Positions 45,090 through 55,377 of a stretch of 64,000 nt of DNA are shown in pieces; the first letter of the stretch is position 1; every line of letters begins with the position of its first letter. The stretch lies in assembly GCF_025642135.1 (NCBI RefSeq), contig NZ_CP106793.1, positions 682,001 to 746,000 of the forward strand, written 5' to 3'. The position numbers were made by a program, and so were the translations under genes. Origin of the DNA: Streptomyces cynarae. Lineage in GTDB: Bacteria; Actinomycetota; Actinomycetes; Streptomycetales; Streptomycetaceae. The notes under the pieces are model-generated. The model saw nothing but the letters and a program-made list of their open reading frames with translations. It was not told the DNA's origin and did no database searches.

Positions 45090-45226
45090 GGGTATCCATC
45101 CAAGGAGTGGGTGTGCGCCTGGTCGCGCGGCGACACATGTGTATGGCGGATGAGCAGGACAGTGGCTGGAGCGGCGGCCTCACCGCGGAAGACGTCCGCG
45201 CGTATGCCCCCCTGACCTGGGTGGGC

Positions 45227-45247
45227 AACCCGAGGCAGCCTCGGGTT
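45227..45247. repeat. 9-bp inverted repeat upstream of tannase gene
   Basis: AACCCGAGG / CCTCGGGTT with a 3-base spacer. It lies 24 bases from the CGNR-type site at 45271. It could be a second regulator's operator or a small terminator. Confidence 0.6.
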
Positions 45248-45270
45248 CGCCGAAGACCGATCCGGACATT

Positions 45271-45291
45271 ATCACCGGTTGAAGCGGTGAC
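45271..45291. promoter_or_regulatory. CGNR-type operator before tannase gene
   Basis: ATCACC-N9-GGTGAC with spacer GGTTGAAGC. One base differs from the consensus half-site. It lies in the otherwise empty 403-base region between the tannase gene and the cytochrome b gene. Confidence 0.55.
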
Positions 45292-45492
45292 TGAAGGGTG
45301 TGTTTGAACTTCGAGTGAGCCAGGGCCGGACGCTGCGGCCGGTTCTCACTCTGGACGCACGCCGAGCACCCGACAACAGTCAGTTGACGGTCCGCGTCCA
45401 CGGAACCCGGCCCGATGACCGTGACGAACGTGTTAGGTCATTGGGCGGGGTCCGCGGCCGTACCGGCAGGGCATCGCCCGGCCCACGTCACG

Positions 45493-46185
45493 TCACACCT
45501 CGTCCGCTCCCCCGGCCACGCTGCCATCACGCTCCTCCCGCAGCCACCGGGAATGGTGCCGCTGCGCCCAGGACCGGCTGACGTACCCGGTACGCATGCC
45601 GAGACGCGCCTCCGGATCCTCGAAGGCCTTGCGCATGTGCCCGAGGACGACGAATGTGATCGCCCAGGCCAGCAGGTCGTGGACGAAGATCGCGCTGGTG
45701 CGGGAGATGAAGGGCAGCAGCCCCATGAACCACATCAGCAGGCCGGTGAACATCATGACCAGGACGGCGCCGGCGATCCAGCCGGCGTAGAGCTTCTGCC
45801 CCGCGTTGAACTTGCCGGCCGGGCGCGCCTCGGGCGCGGTCCTGCGCCTGCGGACGGCCCGCAGCCACTGCCGGTCGTACACAGCGAACCGGTTCAGCCT
45901 GCGCAGGTCCGCGCGGAAGTCGGCCGAGAGGAGTCCCAGCAGGAAGGGCAGCGGCAGCGAGATGCCCGACCACTCGTGCACGGTGACCATCAGGTGCCGC
46001 CGCCCGACCAGTTGGGCGAGCGGCCCGAGGTACAGGCAGGCCGCGGAGACCAGGCACACCAGCATCAGGTAGCCGGTGGCCCGGTGGACCATGCGCTCGG
46101 CGGTGCTGAAGCGGCGGACCCGGCCGGAGGGATCAGGCCGCGTCGCTGTGCCGGTCGGCGCCGTCGAGCCAGCCGTCGATCGCAT
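45493..46185 (-). CDS. Cytochrome b561/b-type membrane subunit
   Basis: A 230-residue protein with four transmembrane helices and conserved histidines (ERMVHRATGYLMLV, VHEWSGISLPLPFLLG, FVHDLLAWAITFVVLGHMRK), typical of the diheme cytochrome b of formate dehydrogenase gamma / Ni-Fe hydrogenase type. It overlaps the end of the molybdopterin oxidoreductase gene by 53 bases, so it is probably its membrane electron carrier. The true start may be inside the overlap or a little downstream. Confidence 0.85.
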   Translation of the reverse strand: MRSTAGSTAPTGTATRPDPSGRVRRFSTAERMVHRATGYLMLVCLVSAACLYLGPLAQLVGRRHLMVTVHEWSGISLPLPFLLGLLSADFRADLRRLNRFAVYDRQWLRAVRRRRTAPEARPAGKFNAGQKLYAGWIAGAVLVMMFTGLLMWFMGLLPFISRTSAIFVHDLLAWAITFVVLGHMRKAFEDPEARLGMRTGYVSRSWAQRHHSRWLREERDGSVAGGADEV

Positions 46186-46855
46186 AACCGCGTTCCTCCC
46201 AGTAGCCGGGAACGACCTTGTCGGTGACCGAGATGCCGGACAGCCACTTGGCCGACTTGTAGAAGTACATGGGGGCCACGTAGAGACGGACGGGTCCGCC
46301 GTGGTCGTGGGTGATGGGCTTGTCCTGCATGTTCAGTGCCACCAGGACGTCCGAGCGGCGGGCCTGCCCCAGGGTGAGACTCTCGGTGTAGGCGCCGTCG
46401 AAGCAGGTGAAGCGGACCGCCGCGCCCGGGGAGCGCACCCCGGCGGCGTCCAGGATGTCCGCCAGCTTCACCCCTTCGAAAGGCGTCTTGTCCACACGCC
46501 ATCCGTCGGTGCACAGCACGTCATGGACGACGCGGGTCTGCGGCATCGCGCGCAGGTCGGCGAGCGTGTAGGTCTTCGGCTTCTCCACCAGTCCGCCGAC
46601 CGTCAGTTCGTAGTTCGTCTCGTCCTTGTGCGGCACCGAGCCGACGACGCTGTAGTACCGGAAGCCGCCCGGATTGGGCAGCAGGCCGGTCAGCCCGGTC
46701 GCGTCGACCTGGGAGGCGGCGCCGAGGAATCCCTCCCAGCCGCGCTGGAGGTAGGGCGCGGCGGCGAGCCCCGCAGCGCCCGCGCCGAGCATGCCCAGCA
46801 TCGCCCGCCGTCCCACCGGTGCGCCCTCGGCCCTCGGCTTCGGCTTTCCTGCCAT
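46133..46855 (-). CDS. Molybdopterin-dependent oxidoreductase (sulfite oxidase fold), Tat-exported
   Basis: A 240-residue protein with a twin-arginine signal (GRRAMLGMLGAGAAGLAAAP) and the Mo-cofactor fold of sulfite oxidase/MsrP: TLADLRAMPQTRVVHDVLCT with the Mo-ligand Cys, VDKTPFEGVKLADILDAAGV, LALNMQDKPITHDHGGPVRL-like segment and KWLSGISVTD. It is exported folded and reduces or oxidises a small substrate together with the overlapping cytochrome b. A 21-bp CGNR-type site lies 116 bases before ATG 46855. Confidence 0.92.
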   Translation of the reverse strand: MAGKPKPRAEGAPVGRRAMLGMLGAGAAGLAAAPYLQRGWEGFLGAASQVDATGLTGLLPNPGGFRYYSVVGSVPHKDETNYELTVGGLVEKPKTYTLADLRAMPQTRVVHDVLCTDGWRVDKTPFEGVKLADILDAAGVRSPGAAVRFTCFDGAYTESLTLGQARRSDVLVALNMQDKPITHDHGGPVRLYVAPMYFYKSAKWLSGISVTDKVVPGYWEERGYAIDGWLDGADRHSDAA

Positions 46856-46970
46856 GGTCAGTGTGCTCCTTCGGAGTGGCGACGATCCCGGCGAGGCGCG
46901 GCCGCACGGCAGACGGCGCCGGCCGAGTGGATCCACACATGTGAACACCGTCGAGCCATACAGTGACATC

Positions 46971-46991
46971 GTCACCTATTCAACTGGTGAC
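46971..46991. promoter_or_regulatory. CGNR-type operator before molybdopterin oxidoreductase
   Basis: GTCACC-N9-GGTGAC with perfect half-sites and spacer TATTCAACT (TTGA core on the minus strand, matching the gene's direction). Confidence 0.6.
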
Positions 46992-47165
46992 GATACTGGC
47001 ATGGCCGCCTAGGGCTGTCAACAACACGGCGAACGGGGCAACGCGGCATGTGTCCGTTCGACATGTGCCCATGCAACACATGCGCTCCGACGGCCGGAAC
47101 CGGGCAAGGCCACGACAGGTGCTACGCTCTGAGCGCCGTAGACCTTGTATCGAGGAGTCGCAGAC

Positions 47166-47195
47166 GTGGTGGGTGACGACGACATCTCCGGGTGA
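47166..47195 (+). CDS. Leader peptide upstream of ABC-F gene
   Basis: A nine-residue frame, MVGDDDISG, starts GTG 47166 with GAGGAG (47152-47157) eight bases upstream. It ends 133 bases before the ABC-F start. TACGCT at 47123-47128 may be the -10. Ten bases covering its start codon (GCAGACGTGG, 47160-47169) can pair perfectly with CCACGTCTGC at 47270-47279. Short ORFs with competing hairpins are known before antibiotic-resistance ABC-F genes in actinomycetes and firmicutes. Confidence 0.6.
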   Translation: MVGDDDISG

Positions 47196-47269
47196 GATCC
47201 GGATCTGACGGCCACCGGCCGGCGCTCGGGAGCGCTGCCGAGGTGGTCCGTTTCGTCGTACCCCATTTC

Positions 47270-47320
47270 CCACGTCTGCCCAGGGCAGAACTCCAAGCTC
47301 TGCCCTCAGTCCCTCTGAGG
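47270..47320 (+). promoter_or_regulatory. Competing hairpins in ABC-F leader (attenuator)
   Basis: TCTGCCC (47275-47281), AGGGCAGA (47282-47289) and TCTGCCCT (47299-47306) offer alternative pairings. Only the second and third can form a normal hairpin, with a 9-nt loop. CCTCAG (47304-47309) can pair with CTGAGG (47315-47320), which contains the ribosome binding site of the ABC-F gene. The first segment also pairs with the leader-peptide start. Confidence 0.6.
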
Positions 47321-47328
47321 TCGCTTTC

Positions 47329-48963
47329 ATGTCCGACGCCGCCATCGTCTGCTCGAACCTCTCCTTCACCTGGCCCGACGACACCCCGGTCTTCGACGAC
47401 CTGTCCTTCGCCGTGACCCCCGGCCGTACGGGTCTGGTCGCCCCCAACGGCTCCGGCAAGAGCACCCTGCTGAAGCTGATCGCCGGCGAACTCGAGCCCG
47501 CCACAGGCTCGGTGACCGTCAGCGGCACGCTCGGCTACCTCCCGCAGAGCCTGCCCCTGGCCGGGAACCTCACGGTCGCCGAGGTGCTCGGCGTCGCCGG
47601 GGTCATCCGTGCCCTGGACGCCGTGGAGTCCGGCGACGTCAGCGAGGAGCACTTCACCACCATCGGCGACGACTGGGACATCGAGGAACGCACCCGCGCC
47701 CAGCTCGACCGTCTCGGCCTGGCCGACATCACCCTGGACCGCAGCCTGAGCACGCTCAGCGGTGGCCAGGTCGTCTCGCTCGGCCTCGCCGCCCAACTGC
47801 TCAAGCACCCCGACGTGCTCCTGCTCGACGAGCCCACCAACAACCTCGACCTTCAGGCCCGGCACCAGCTCTACGACGTGCTGTCGGACTTCAACGGCTG
47901 TCTGCTCCTGGTCAGCCACGACCGCGCGCTGCTCGACCGCATGGAACGCATCGCCGAACTCGGCAGCGACGAACTGCGCCTTTACGGCGGCAACTTCACC
48001 GAGTACGAGGCGGCCGTGCGCGCCGAGCAGGAGGTCGCCGAGAAGAACGTCCGCAACGCCGAGCAGGAACTGAAGCGGGAGAAGCGGGAGATGCAGCAGG
48101 CCCGCGAACGCGCCGAGCGCCGCGCGAGCAACGCCGCTCGCAACCTCAAGAACGCCGGTCTGCCCCGCATCTTCGCCGGCAACATGAAGCGGGGCGCCCA
48201 GGAGTCCGCGGGCCGGGCCGGGCAGATGCACGCGGCCCGGGTCGGCGAGGCCAAGGCCCGTCTCGACGAGGCCGGGCGCGCGCTGCGCGAGGAGCAACGT
48301 CTCACCCTGGAACTGCCCGACACCAAGGTGCCCGCCGGTCGCAACCTGTTCCTCGGTGAACGGATGCAGGTGCATCTCGGACACGAGGCCGTGTTCGCCG
48401 AGGGCGGTGTCGACCTGACCGTGCGGGGCCCGGAGCGCATCGCGCTGACCGGCCCCAACGGCGCGGGCAAGACCACCCTGATGCGTCTGATCACCGGCGA
48501 CCTCGCCCCGGACAGCGGAGAGATCAAGCGCAACGACGGCCGGATCGCCTACCTGTCACAGCGCCTGGACCTGCTGAACCTGGACCGTACCGTGGCGGAG
48601 AACTTCGCCGCGTTCGCCCCCGAGCGACCCGAGGCGGAGCGGATGAACCTGCTCGCCCGCTTCCTCTTCCGGGGGGCACGGGCACACCTGCCGGTCGGGG
48701 TGCTCTCCGGCGGTGAACGGCTGCGCGCCACCCTGGCCTGCGTACTGTGCGCCGAACCGGCCCCCCACCTGCTGCTGCTCGACGAGCCGACCAACAACCT
48801 CGACCTGGTGAGCGCGGGGCAGTTGGAGAGCGCGCTCAACTCCTACCAGGGCGCCTTCATGGTGGTCAGCCACGACGAGCGGTTCCTCGCCGAGATCGGG
48901 GTCAGCCGCTGGCTGCGGCTGGCCGACGGCGTGCTCAAGGAGACGGTGGCCCCGGCGGTGTGA
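47329..48963 (+). CDS. ABC-F family ATPase, probable antibiotic-resistance type
   Basis: A 544-residue soluble protein with two ABC domains and no transmembrane segment. Domain 1 has Walker A APNGSGKS, signature LSGGQ and Walker [12 protein letters not shown]. Domain 2 has [16 protein letters not shown] and [11 protein letters not shown]. An Arg/Glu-rich interdomain linker (about 230-320) is the ribosome-reaching antibiotic-resistance or P-site tRNA interaction motif. ABC-F proteins bind the ribosomal E site and dislodge PLSA-type drugs. The leader with a small ORF supports drug-induced expression. Confidence 0.93.
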   Translation: MSDAAIVCSNLSFTWPDDTPVFDDLSFAVTPGRTGLVAPNGSGKSTLLKLIAGELEPATGSVTVSGTLGYLPQSLPLAGNLTVAEVLGVAGVIRALDAVESGDVSEEHFTTIGDDWDIEERTRAQLDRLGLADITLDRSLSTLSGGQVVSLGLAAQLLKHPDVLLLDEPTNNLDLQARHQLYDVLSDFNGCLLLVSHDRALLDRMERIAELGSDELRLYGGNFTEYEAAVRAEQEVAEKNVRNAEQELKREKREMQQARERAERRASNAARNLKNAGLPRIFAGNMKRGAQESAGRAGQMHAARVGEAKARLDEAGRALREEQRLTLELPDTKVPAGRNLFLGERMQVHLGHEAVFAEGGVDLTVRGPERIALTGPNGAGKTTLMRLITGDLAPDSGEIKRNDGRIAYLSQRLDLLNLDRTVAENFAAFAPERPEAERMNLLARFLFRGARAHLPVGVLSGGERLRATLACVLCAEPAPHLLLLDEPTNNLDLVSAGQLESALNSYQGAFMVVSHDERFLAEIGVSRWLRLADGVLKETVAPAV

Positions 48964-49041
48964 GCCGCCGGGCGTGCAGTGGCCCGCGTCCGAGGCCGTG
49001 CGCCCGGCGGGCCGACCATCGATCACGTTGGACGGTTTCCT

Positions 49042-50712
<1,671 letters not shown>

Positions 50713-50762
50713 CCGGCGCCCAACGCATCGGTGCCGTACGATCACTTCGCCATCTCACCCGG

Positions 50763-50836
50763 GTGACGGCATTGAAGGGTGACGGTTCTCGTGGCGGTGC
50801 TTGCGCCCCACGGGCGTCACCTGTCAAGATGGTGAT
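50763..50836. promoter_or_regulatory. Paired CGNR-type operators at the CGNR gene
   Basis: Site A, 50763-50783: GTGACG-N9-GGTGAC, spacer GCATTGAAG. Site B, 50816-50836: GTCACC-N9-GGTGAT, spacer TGTCAAGAT, reverse orientation. Centres are 53 bp apart. Site B abuts the GTG start codon, so binding would block the start of a leaderless transcript. This suggests autorepression. Confidence 0.65.
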
Positions 50837-51400
50837 GTGAATCTCAACCATGTCTTCGTATGCGGGCACCCGGCACTCGACTTCGCGGCCACCCTCCGCG
50901 CCCGGCGCTCGACCCGGTTCGAGATGTTCGTGACCCCGGAGCGGCTCAACGCCTGGTACCTGGAGTCGGGACTCGTGGACACGATCACCCCTGGCGAGGA
51001 GGACGACGTCCGGGAGGCGATCGCGGTGCGCGAAGCGATCTACCAGCTCGTCACGGACCGCCGGCTCGGCGAGGAGTTCGACCGCCAGGCACTCGCCGTG
51101 GTCAACGGCGCCGCGCGCAAGACCCCCGCGACTCCGCAGCTCACCCTCACGGGCCGGCACACCGAGGCGACCCCCGAGCAGGCTCTGGCCACCGTCGCCC
51201 GGCAGGCCGTCGAACTGCTCAGTGGCCCCGACGTCCCCCTGATGAAGGAGTGCGGCAACCCCGAGTGCACGCGCGTCTACATCGACCGGTCTCGCGGCAT
51301 GCGGCGGCAGTGGTGCGGCATGGAGTCCTGCGGCAACAAGTACAAGGCCGCCGCCTACCGCGCGCGCAAGAAGACGGCGTCCGCCGTGACCGCGCGCTGA
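50837..51400 (+). CDS. ABATE/CGNR zinc-finger transcriptional regulator
   Basis: A 187-residue protein. The N-terminal ABATE-like domain (about 1-130, LNHVFVCGHPALDFAATLRA, IREAIYQL-type helices) is a putative ligand or stress sensor. The C-terminal zinc finger (about 135-180) has MKECGNPECTRVYIDRSRG and WCGMESCGNKYKAAAYR, the CGNR signature that contacts DNA. GTG 50837 was chosen: it follows the operator directly with no ribosome binding site, typical of leaderless genes. I propose it is the regulator of all 12 21-bp sites in this window. Confidence 0.93.
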   Translation: MNLNHVFVCGHPALDFAATLRARRSTRFEMFVTPERLNAWYLESGLVDTITPGEEDDVREAIAVREAIYQLVTDRRLGEEFDRQALAVVNGAARKTPATPQLTLTGRHTEATPEQALATVARQAVELLSGPDVPLMKECGNPECTRVYIDRSRGMRRQWCGMESCGNKYKAAAYRARKKTASAVTAR

Positions 51401-51506
51401 CCCCTTTGCCGGGGCCTCGTGCGGTCCCGGCGCTTGCAGGGACCAGCGCCCGCAAGCGCTGCCACGGCCTCGAGGAACCCGTGCCCATCAGTACGTCCGG
51501 CTTGCC

Positions 51507-51537
51507 GTGCACGGGCGGCGGGTGGCCGCCCGTGCAC
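51507..51537 (+). terminator. Hairpin downstream of CGNR gene
   Basis: A perfect 13-bp stem (GTGCACGGGCGGC / GCCGCCCGTGCAC) with loop GGGTG, 107 bases after the CGNR stop. No T tract. Confidence 0.65.
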
Positions 51538-51730
51538 TGGGCGAGGACGCAGCCGCACCCTCAACCTGCGCACCGGCTACGGCGTACCCCCCTGATGCAC
51601 CAGGAGTAGGTGCGGCACGCCCGCCGCGACTTCCTCGGCCAGGTGTCCGCCGGGCAGGTCCTGGCGCGGGCATGGCGGCCCGGTGTGCGCCCGCGGGGCC
51701 GTGCACGCACTGCGCGGCCCAGGAACCGCC

Positions 51731-51850
51731 CATGTTCCACCACTCCCGTGCACACACCGGGGCACACCCGCGGCCACTGCGCCTCCCCGCTGACCGACAG
51801 CGGCATCCTGATCATCGGCGACGCCCTGGTGACCGCGCACACGCCGTCAC
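51731..51850 (+). pseudogene. Metallo-beta-lactamase-fold gene fragment
   Basis: The frame reads VHTPGHTRGHCASPLTDSGI then LIIGDALVTAHTPSR. This is the metal-binding HTPGHTxGH and GDxL segment of MBL-fold hydrolases. Nothing resembling the upstream HxHxDH motif or the rest of the fold remains. Confidence 0.7.
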
Positions 51851-51899
51851 GTCAGGATGCCGCCCTTGCGGCCCCTGAGCGCGCCGCAAGGCGACGGAT

Positions 51900-51927
51900 C
51901 CGGACCCACATATCGGGGTGGGTCCGG
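51900..51927. repeat. 10-bp inverted repeat in intergenic DNA
   Basis: CCGGACCCAC / GTGGGTCCGG with an 8-base loop. It could be a terminator (no T tract) or an operator. The rest of 51928-52222 shows no gene; a TTGACA at 52147 may mark the promoter of the next gene. Confidence 0.6.
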
Positions 51928-52222
51928 TCACCCGGAGCCACGTGCTCAGGCCCGACACACAAGTCTCCGCGAAGGGTCGTCACGGAAGGTTCGGTGACAC
52001 ACTTGCCGGGCAGTCTGCGCCAAGGAGCCTCGTGCGGGTGGCGACCGCGTGCCTTGAGCGGCCGCTGGAAAGTCGACACCAGCTACATGCACAAGCACAT
52101 CGGCGCCTATCGTGAAATGTGAACATGCCCGGAGTACCGCCTGGCGTTGACACTTGTCTGCGCGGGACCCTCGGCGTGGGTACCATGCGCAAAATCATCC
52201 ATATCGAGGGAGTGAAACGGTT

Positions 52223-52780
52223 GTGACCAGCCAATCAACCGCCACGCTCCGATCGCGGTTGGTAGAACAAGCCGCGTCGGACCTGGAGGAGAACCGCCGT
52301 CAACAGCAGGAGCTGGCGGAGAGGCTCACCGTGCTGAAGCAGGAGGAGGCTCTCCTGTCGGACATCCTGAGCCTCGCCCAGCGATACAAGGGGTTCGCGG
52401 ACTCGTCACGTCTGCCCGAGCAGTTGCAGGACGAGCCCGTCGTCGCAAAGGTGAAGCGAGTCCCTACCGAAGCCGCTGCGCGACGCTCGACCTCGGCCAG
52501 GACCGCTCCGGCGGGTGACGCGGCGAAGGCCGGCGCGAAGGGGAAGTCGCGTCGGCCTCTGCTCGGTGACCTCCTGTTGGAACTGCTCGGCAAGCACGAC
52601 GGGCCGCGCCTGGCGAAGGAACTGCGGGACGAACTTCTGGAGAAGTACCCGGATCGCAATCCGACGCCGCAGGTGGTGCGGAACACCCTCGAGTCCCTGG
52701 TTGCCAAGGGACGCATCCAGCGTCACAAGCAGCAGCGTTCCGTCATGTACACCCTCGTCAAGTCGCGCGTGGCCGGCTGA
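52223..52780 (+). CDS. Coiled-coil protein with C-terminal winged-helix-like domain
   Basis: A 185-residue protein: an N-terminal coiled coil (about 8-60, LVEQAASDLEENRRQQQELA and more), a basic Ala/Arg/Lys linker (about 80-120) and a C-terminal domain (PLLGDLLLELLGKHDGPRLA, VVRNTLESLVAKGRIQRHKQ) that looks like a winged helix with a wing QQRSVMYTLV. Likely a DNA-binding or dimerising regulator. The start is GTG with GAGGGAG ten bases upstream. Confidence 0.75.
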   Translation: MTSQSTATLRSRLVEQAASDLEENRRQQQELAERLTVLKQEEALLSDILSLAQRYKGFADSSRLPEQLQDEPVVAKVKRVPTEAAARRSTSARTAPAGDAAKAGAKGKSRRPLLGDLLLELLGKHDGPRLAKELRDELLEKYPDRNPTPQVVRNTLESLVAKGRIQRHKQQRSVMYTLVKSRVAG

Positions 52781-53208
52781 CACCTCCGCTCGTCCCCCGC
52801 GCGGTGCCTCCCGCGGCCGGACCCGGGTGTGTGCCGTGCGACGCTGTCCGCCGCGCGGACGGGTGACGCACACCGGGCGAGGAGTCCTCCCGCAGGACCT
52901 CATCCGCCAGGCATGCCATCTGGTCGACGCCCTGGCCCAGGCCGGGACGCCCAGTGCCGCGTCCGACCGCTGCTCCCCCACGTCGAGTACGGGATCCTGC
53001 AGCCGTGCCGCCGGAGCCGCCCACCCGGGACCCCGTCGACCAGCTGGACCGAGCAGCCTACCGAGGCCGAGGCCACGGCCGACAGCGGGCGGCCGGCGCC
53101 GAGTTCGGTGTGGGCGAGGAGGAACCGGACTTCCGTCCCGGAACACACACTCGGCTGCCGGCACTCACAGGTGTGACCTCGTCGGAGTGTTCGCCCGCCG
53201 TAAGATTC
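52781..53208. other. Intergenic region without recognised gene
   Basis: 428 bases between convergent genes. Frames here are arginine/proline-rich, with no conserved domain. A CGCGCCATATG box near the GPP34 end is unremarkable. Confidence 0.35.
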
Positions 53209-53811
53209 CTAACCGCGCCATATGTTGTCGAACGCGGCGCCCTCGACACCCCGGCGCAACCGTACGGCCTCCAGTTCCGTCACCGCGTCCGCGACGGCGG
53301 CCAGCACCGTGTCCACCGCGTCCCCGTCTGGGCTTTCGCACGCGTCCGACGGAGTGTCGCCGATCCCCAGGACGGCCGTCAGAGTGGCGAGGACCGGATC
53401 GCCCGAGGCCCGACGCTCCTCCGCGCGACGGCGCTCCGGGGAGTCGGCCGGCATGGTCCGCGTGAACCGCGACCGGAGCCCGTGACCCCGCGGGTGGACG
53501 ACGAGCCCGGCCCGTTCGAGGTCGTCGACGTAGGCCGCGGCGAGTTCGCCGCCGCGGCGCCACAGCCAGTCCTCGACCGTCTCGTACGGCTCCCGCCGGA
53601 CGAGCGAGGAGAGTGCCTGGTCCAGCAGACGGTCGCCCGTCGCCACCCGCGGCCCGGGCACCATGCGGTCGCCGTCCAGCGTGAGCGCCCCGCTCTTCAG
53701 CAGATCGACCGCCTCCGCCCCCGCCAGTGCGAGGGAGAGGTCGCCCTGTTCCACGGGCCGGTCGGGCGGCAGTCCCAGGGCGACGAGCGCCAAGTCGCGT
53801 GCGATGTTCAT
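53209..53811 (-). CDS. GPP34 (GOLPH3/Vps74) family phosphoprotein
   Basis: A 200-residue mostly helical protein: LPPDRPVEQGDLSLALAGAE, GPRVATGDRLLDQALSSLVR, EDWLWRRGGELAAAYVDDLE. This is the actinobacterial GPP34 pattern, related to eukaryotic GOLPH3, which binds PI4P. In Streptomyces these occur in many copies of unknown function. Its ATG overlaps the stop of the FAD oxidoreductase gene upstream (ATGA), so the two are translationally coupled. Confidence 0.85.
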   Translation of the reverse strand: MNIARDLALVALGLPPDRPVEQGDLSLALAGAEAVDLLKSGALTLDGDRMVPGPRVATGDRLLDQALSSLVRREPYETVEDWLWRRGGELAAAYVDDLERAGLVVHPRGHGLRSRFTRTMPADSPERRRAEERRASGDPVLATLTAVLGIGDTPSDACESPDGDAVDTVLAAVADAVTELEAVRLRRGVEGAAFDNIWRG

Positions 53812-55247
53812 GAGTCTCTCCTAGTCTCCAGCAGGCGCAGCCACACCTCGCTGATCGTGGGGAAGGCGGGTACGGCGTGCCAGAGGCGCTCGAGCGGCAC
53901 CTCCGCGGTGATGGCGACGGTGGCCGAGTACAGCAGTTCGGCGACCCCCGGCCCGGCGAAGGTGGCGCCGACGACGACCTGACGGTCCCGGTCGATGAGG
54001 ACGCGGGCCTTGCCCCGGTAGTCGGGGCGGTACTGGAGGGCACCCGCGAGGTGGCCGATCTCGTAGTCGACGACCTCGACGGCGCGACCGGTGCGCTCGG
54101 CCTCGCGGACGGTCAGGCCCACGGAGGCGACCTCGGGGTCGGTGAAGACGACGCCCGGGACGGCCTCGGTGTCGGCCGTGCTGCTGTGCGGCGCCCAGCG
54201 GCCGGTGTCCAGTTCCTCGCCGCGGGCCCGGGCAGTGATCACGGCACCGGCGATGCGGGCCTGGTACTTGCCCTGATGAGTGAAGAGCGCCCGGCGATTG
54301 ACGTCTCCCACGGCGTACAGCCAGTTCCCGGGGACGGCGGTGACCGCCAGGCTGTCGTCGGTGGCGATCCAGTCACCCGGGGCCAGTCCCACGGTGTCGA
54401 GCCCGATGTCCTCCGAGCGCGGGGCGCGGCCGGTGGCGAAGAGGATCTCGTCGGCGGTGAGTTCACCGCCGTCCGACAGGGTGATCCGGACCTCTCCGTC
54501 GCGCATCCGCTCCGCGGCGACGACGGAGACGTTGAACCGCACGTCCGCGCCGGCCTCTCGCAGCCGCTCTGTGACCAGTTCCCCCGCGAAGGGTTCCATA
54601 CGGGGCAGCAGCCCCGCCTCCCGGGCGAGCAGGGTCACCCGACTGCCCAGCGCCTGCCAGGCGGTGGCCATCTCGACGCCCACCACACCGGCGCCGACGA
54701 CCGCCAGGCGGCGGGGCGGCTTCCGGGCGCTGGTCGCCTCCCGGCTGGTCCAGGGCCTCAGATTCTCGATACCGGGCAGCGGGGGCCGAGCCGCACGGCT
54801 GCCGGTGCACACGGCGACGGCGTGCCGGGCGCGTAGACGGACGGTGTCGCCGGCCGGAGTCTGCACCGACACCTCGCGCTCTCCCGCCAGGCGTCCGTGG
54901 CCGCGCAGCAGTTCGATGCCTGCCGACTTGATCCACTCGACTTGGCCGTCGTCCTTCCAGTCGGCGGACATGCGGTCGCGGTGCGCCAGGACGGCCTCGG
55001 TGTCCAGCGGGCCCCCGACGGCGGGGCCGAGCCCGGGCACGTGTACGGCGTCGGCGCGGAGCAGGGCCGGGCGCAGCAATGCCTTGCTGGGTTCGCAGGC
55101 CCAGTACGAGCATTCGCCGCCGACGAGTTCACTCTCCACGATGACGGTGCTCAGGCCCGCGGCGCTGGTGCGGTCCGCGACGTTCTCGCCGACCGGTCCT
55201 GCGCCGATCACGATGACGTCGTAGGTGCGGATGTTCTCGGTCGTCAT
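53808..55247 (-). CDS. FAD-dependent pyridine nucleotide-disulfide oxidoreductase
   Basis: A 479-residue protein of the dihydrolipoyl dehydrogenase/mercuric reductase family: FAD site VIVIGAGPVGENVADRTSAA, the redox region GGECSYWACEPSKALLRP (CxxxxC spacing altered: C-S-Y-W-A-C, four residues between cysteines, as in the family), NAD site VVGAGVVGVEMATAWQAL and ATGRAPRSEDIGLDTVGL. The C-terminal dimerisation domain has FTDPEVASVGLT. It probably reduces a disulfide or quinone with NAD(P)H. Coupled to GPP34. Confidence 0.9.
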   Translation of the reverse strand: MTTENIRTYDVIVIGAGPVGENVADRTSAAGLSTVIVESELVGGECSYWACEPSKALLRPALLRADAVHVPGLGPAVGGPLDTEAVLAHRDRMSADWKDDGQVEWIKSAGIELLRGHGRLAGEREVSVQTPAGDTVRLRARHAVAVCTGSRAARPPLPGIENLRPWTSREATSARKPPRRLAVVGAGVVGVEMATAWQALGSRVTLLAREAGLLPRMEPFAGELVTERLREAGADVRFNVSVVAAERMRDGEVRITLSDGGELTADEILFATGRAPRSEDIGLDTVGLAPGDWIATDDSLAVTAVPGNWLYAVGDVNRRALFTHQGKYQARIAGAVITARARGEELDTGRWAPHSSTADTEAVPGVVFTDPEVASVGLTVREAERTGRAVEVVDYEIGHLAGALQYRPDYRGKARVLIDRDRQVVVGATFAGPGVAELLYSATVAITAEVPLERLWHAVPAFPTISEVWLRLLETRRDS

Positions 55248-55334
55248 GTGCGCTCCGGTGGATGGACGTCCCCTGGTCGGACGGGGTCGGCCGGATGGGT
55301 CGGCCGGATGGATGTCGTAGCCGGTTGATGTGGC

Positions 55335-55372
55335 GGTCCCGGCACGGCGGGGAGGTCGGCCGCGCCGGGACC
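55335..55372 (-). terminator. Inverted repeat after VOC gene
   Basis: GGTCCCGGC (55335-55343) and GCCGGGACC (55364-55372) pair perfectly across a 20-base loop. It lies just after the minus-strand VOC stop. A duplicated GGTCGGCCGGATGG follows nearer the FAD gene. Confidence 0.5.
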
Positions 55373-55377
55373 GAGTC

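Noticed and set aside
43101..45215. A 704-codon open frame on the plus strand across the tannase gene
   Set aside because: It is the antisense frame of a well-conserved gene. High GC at third positions removes stops from opposite frames; the predicted protein is Val/Gly/Arg-rich with no domain.
51979..51998. GTCACG-N8-GGTGAC in an intergenic region
   Set aside because: The spacer is eight bases and one half-site is altered. No gene starts nearby. Possibly a decayed operator, not counted.
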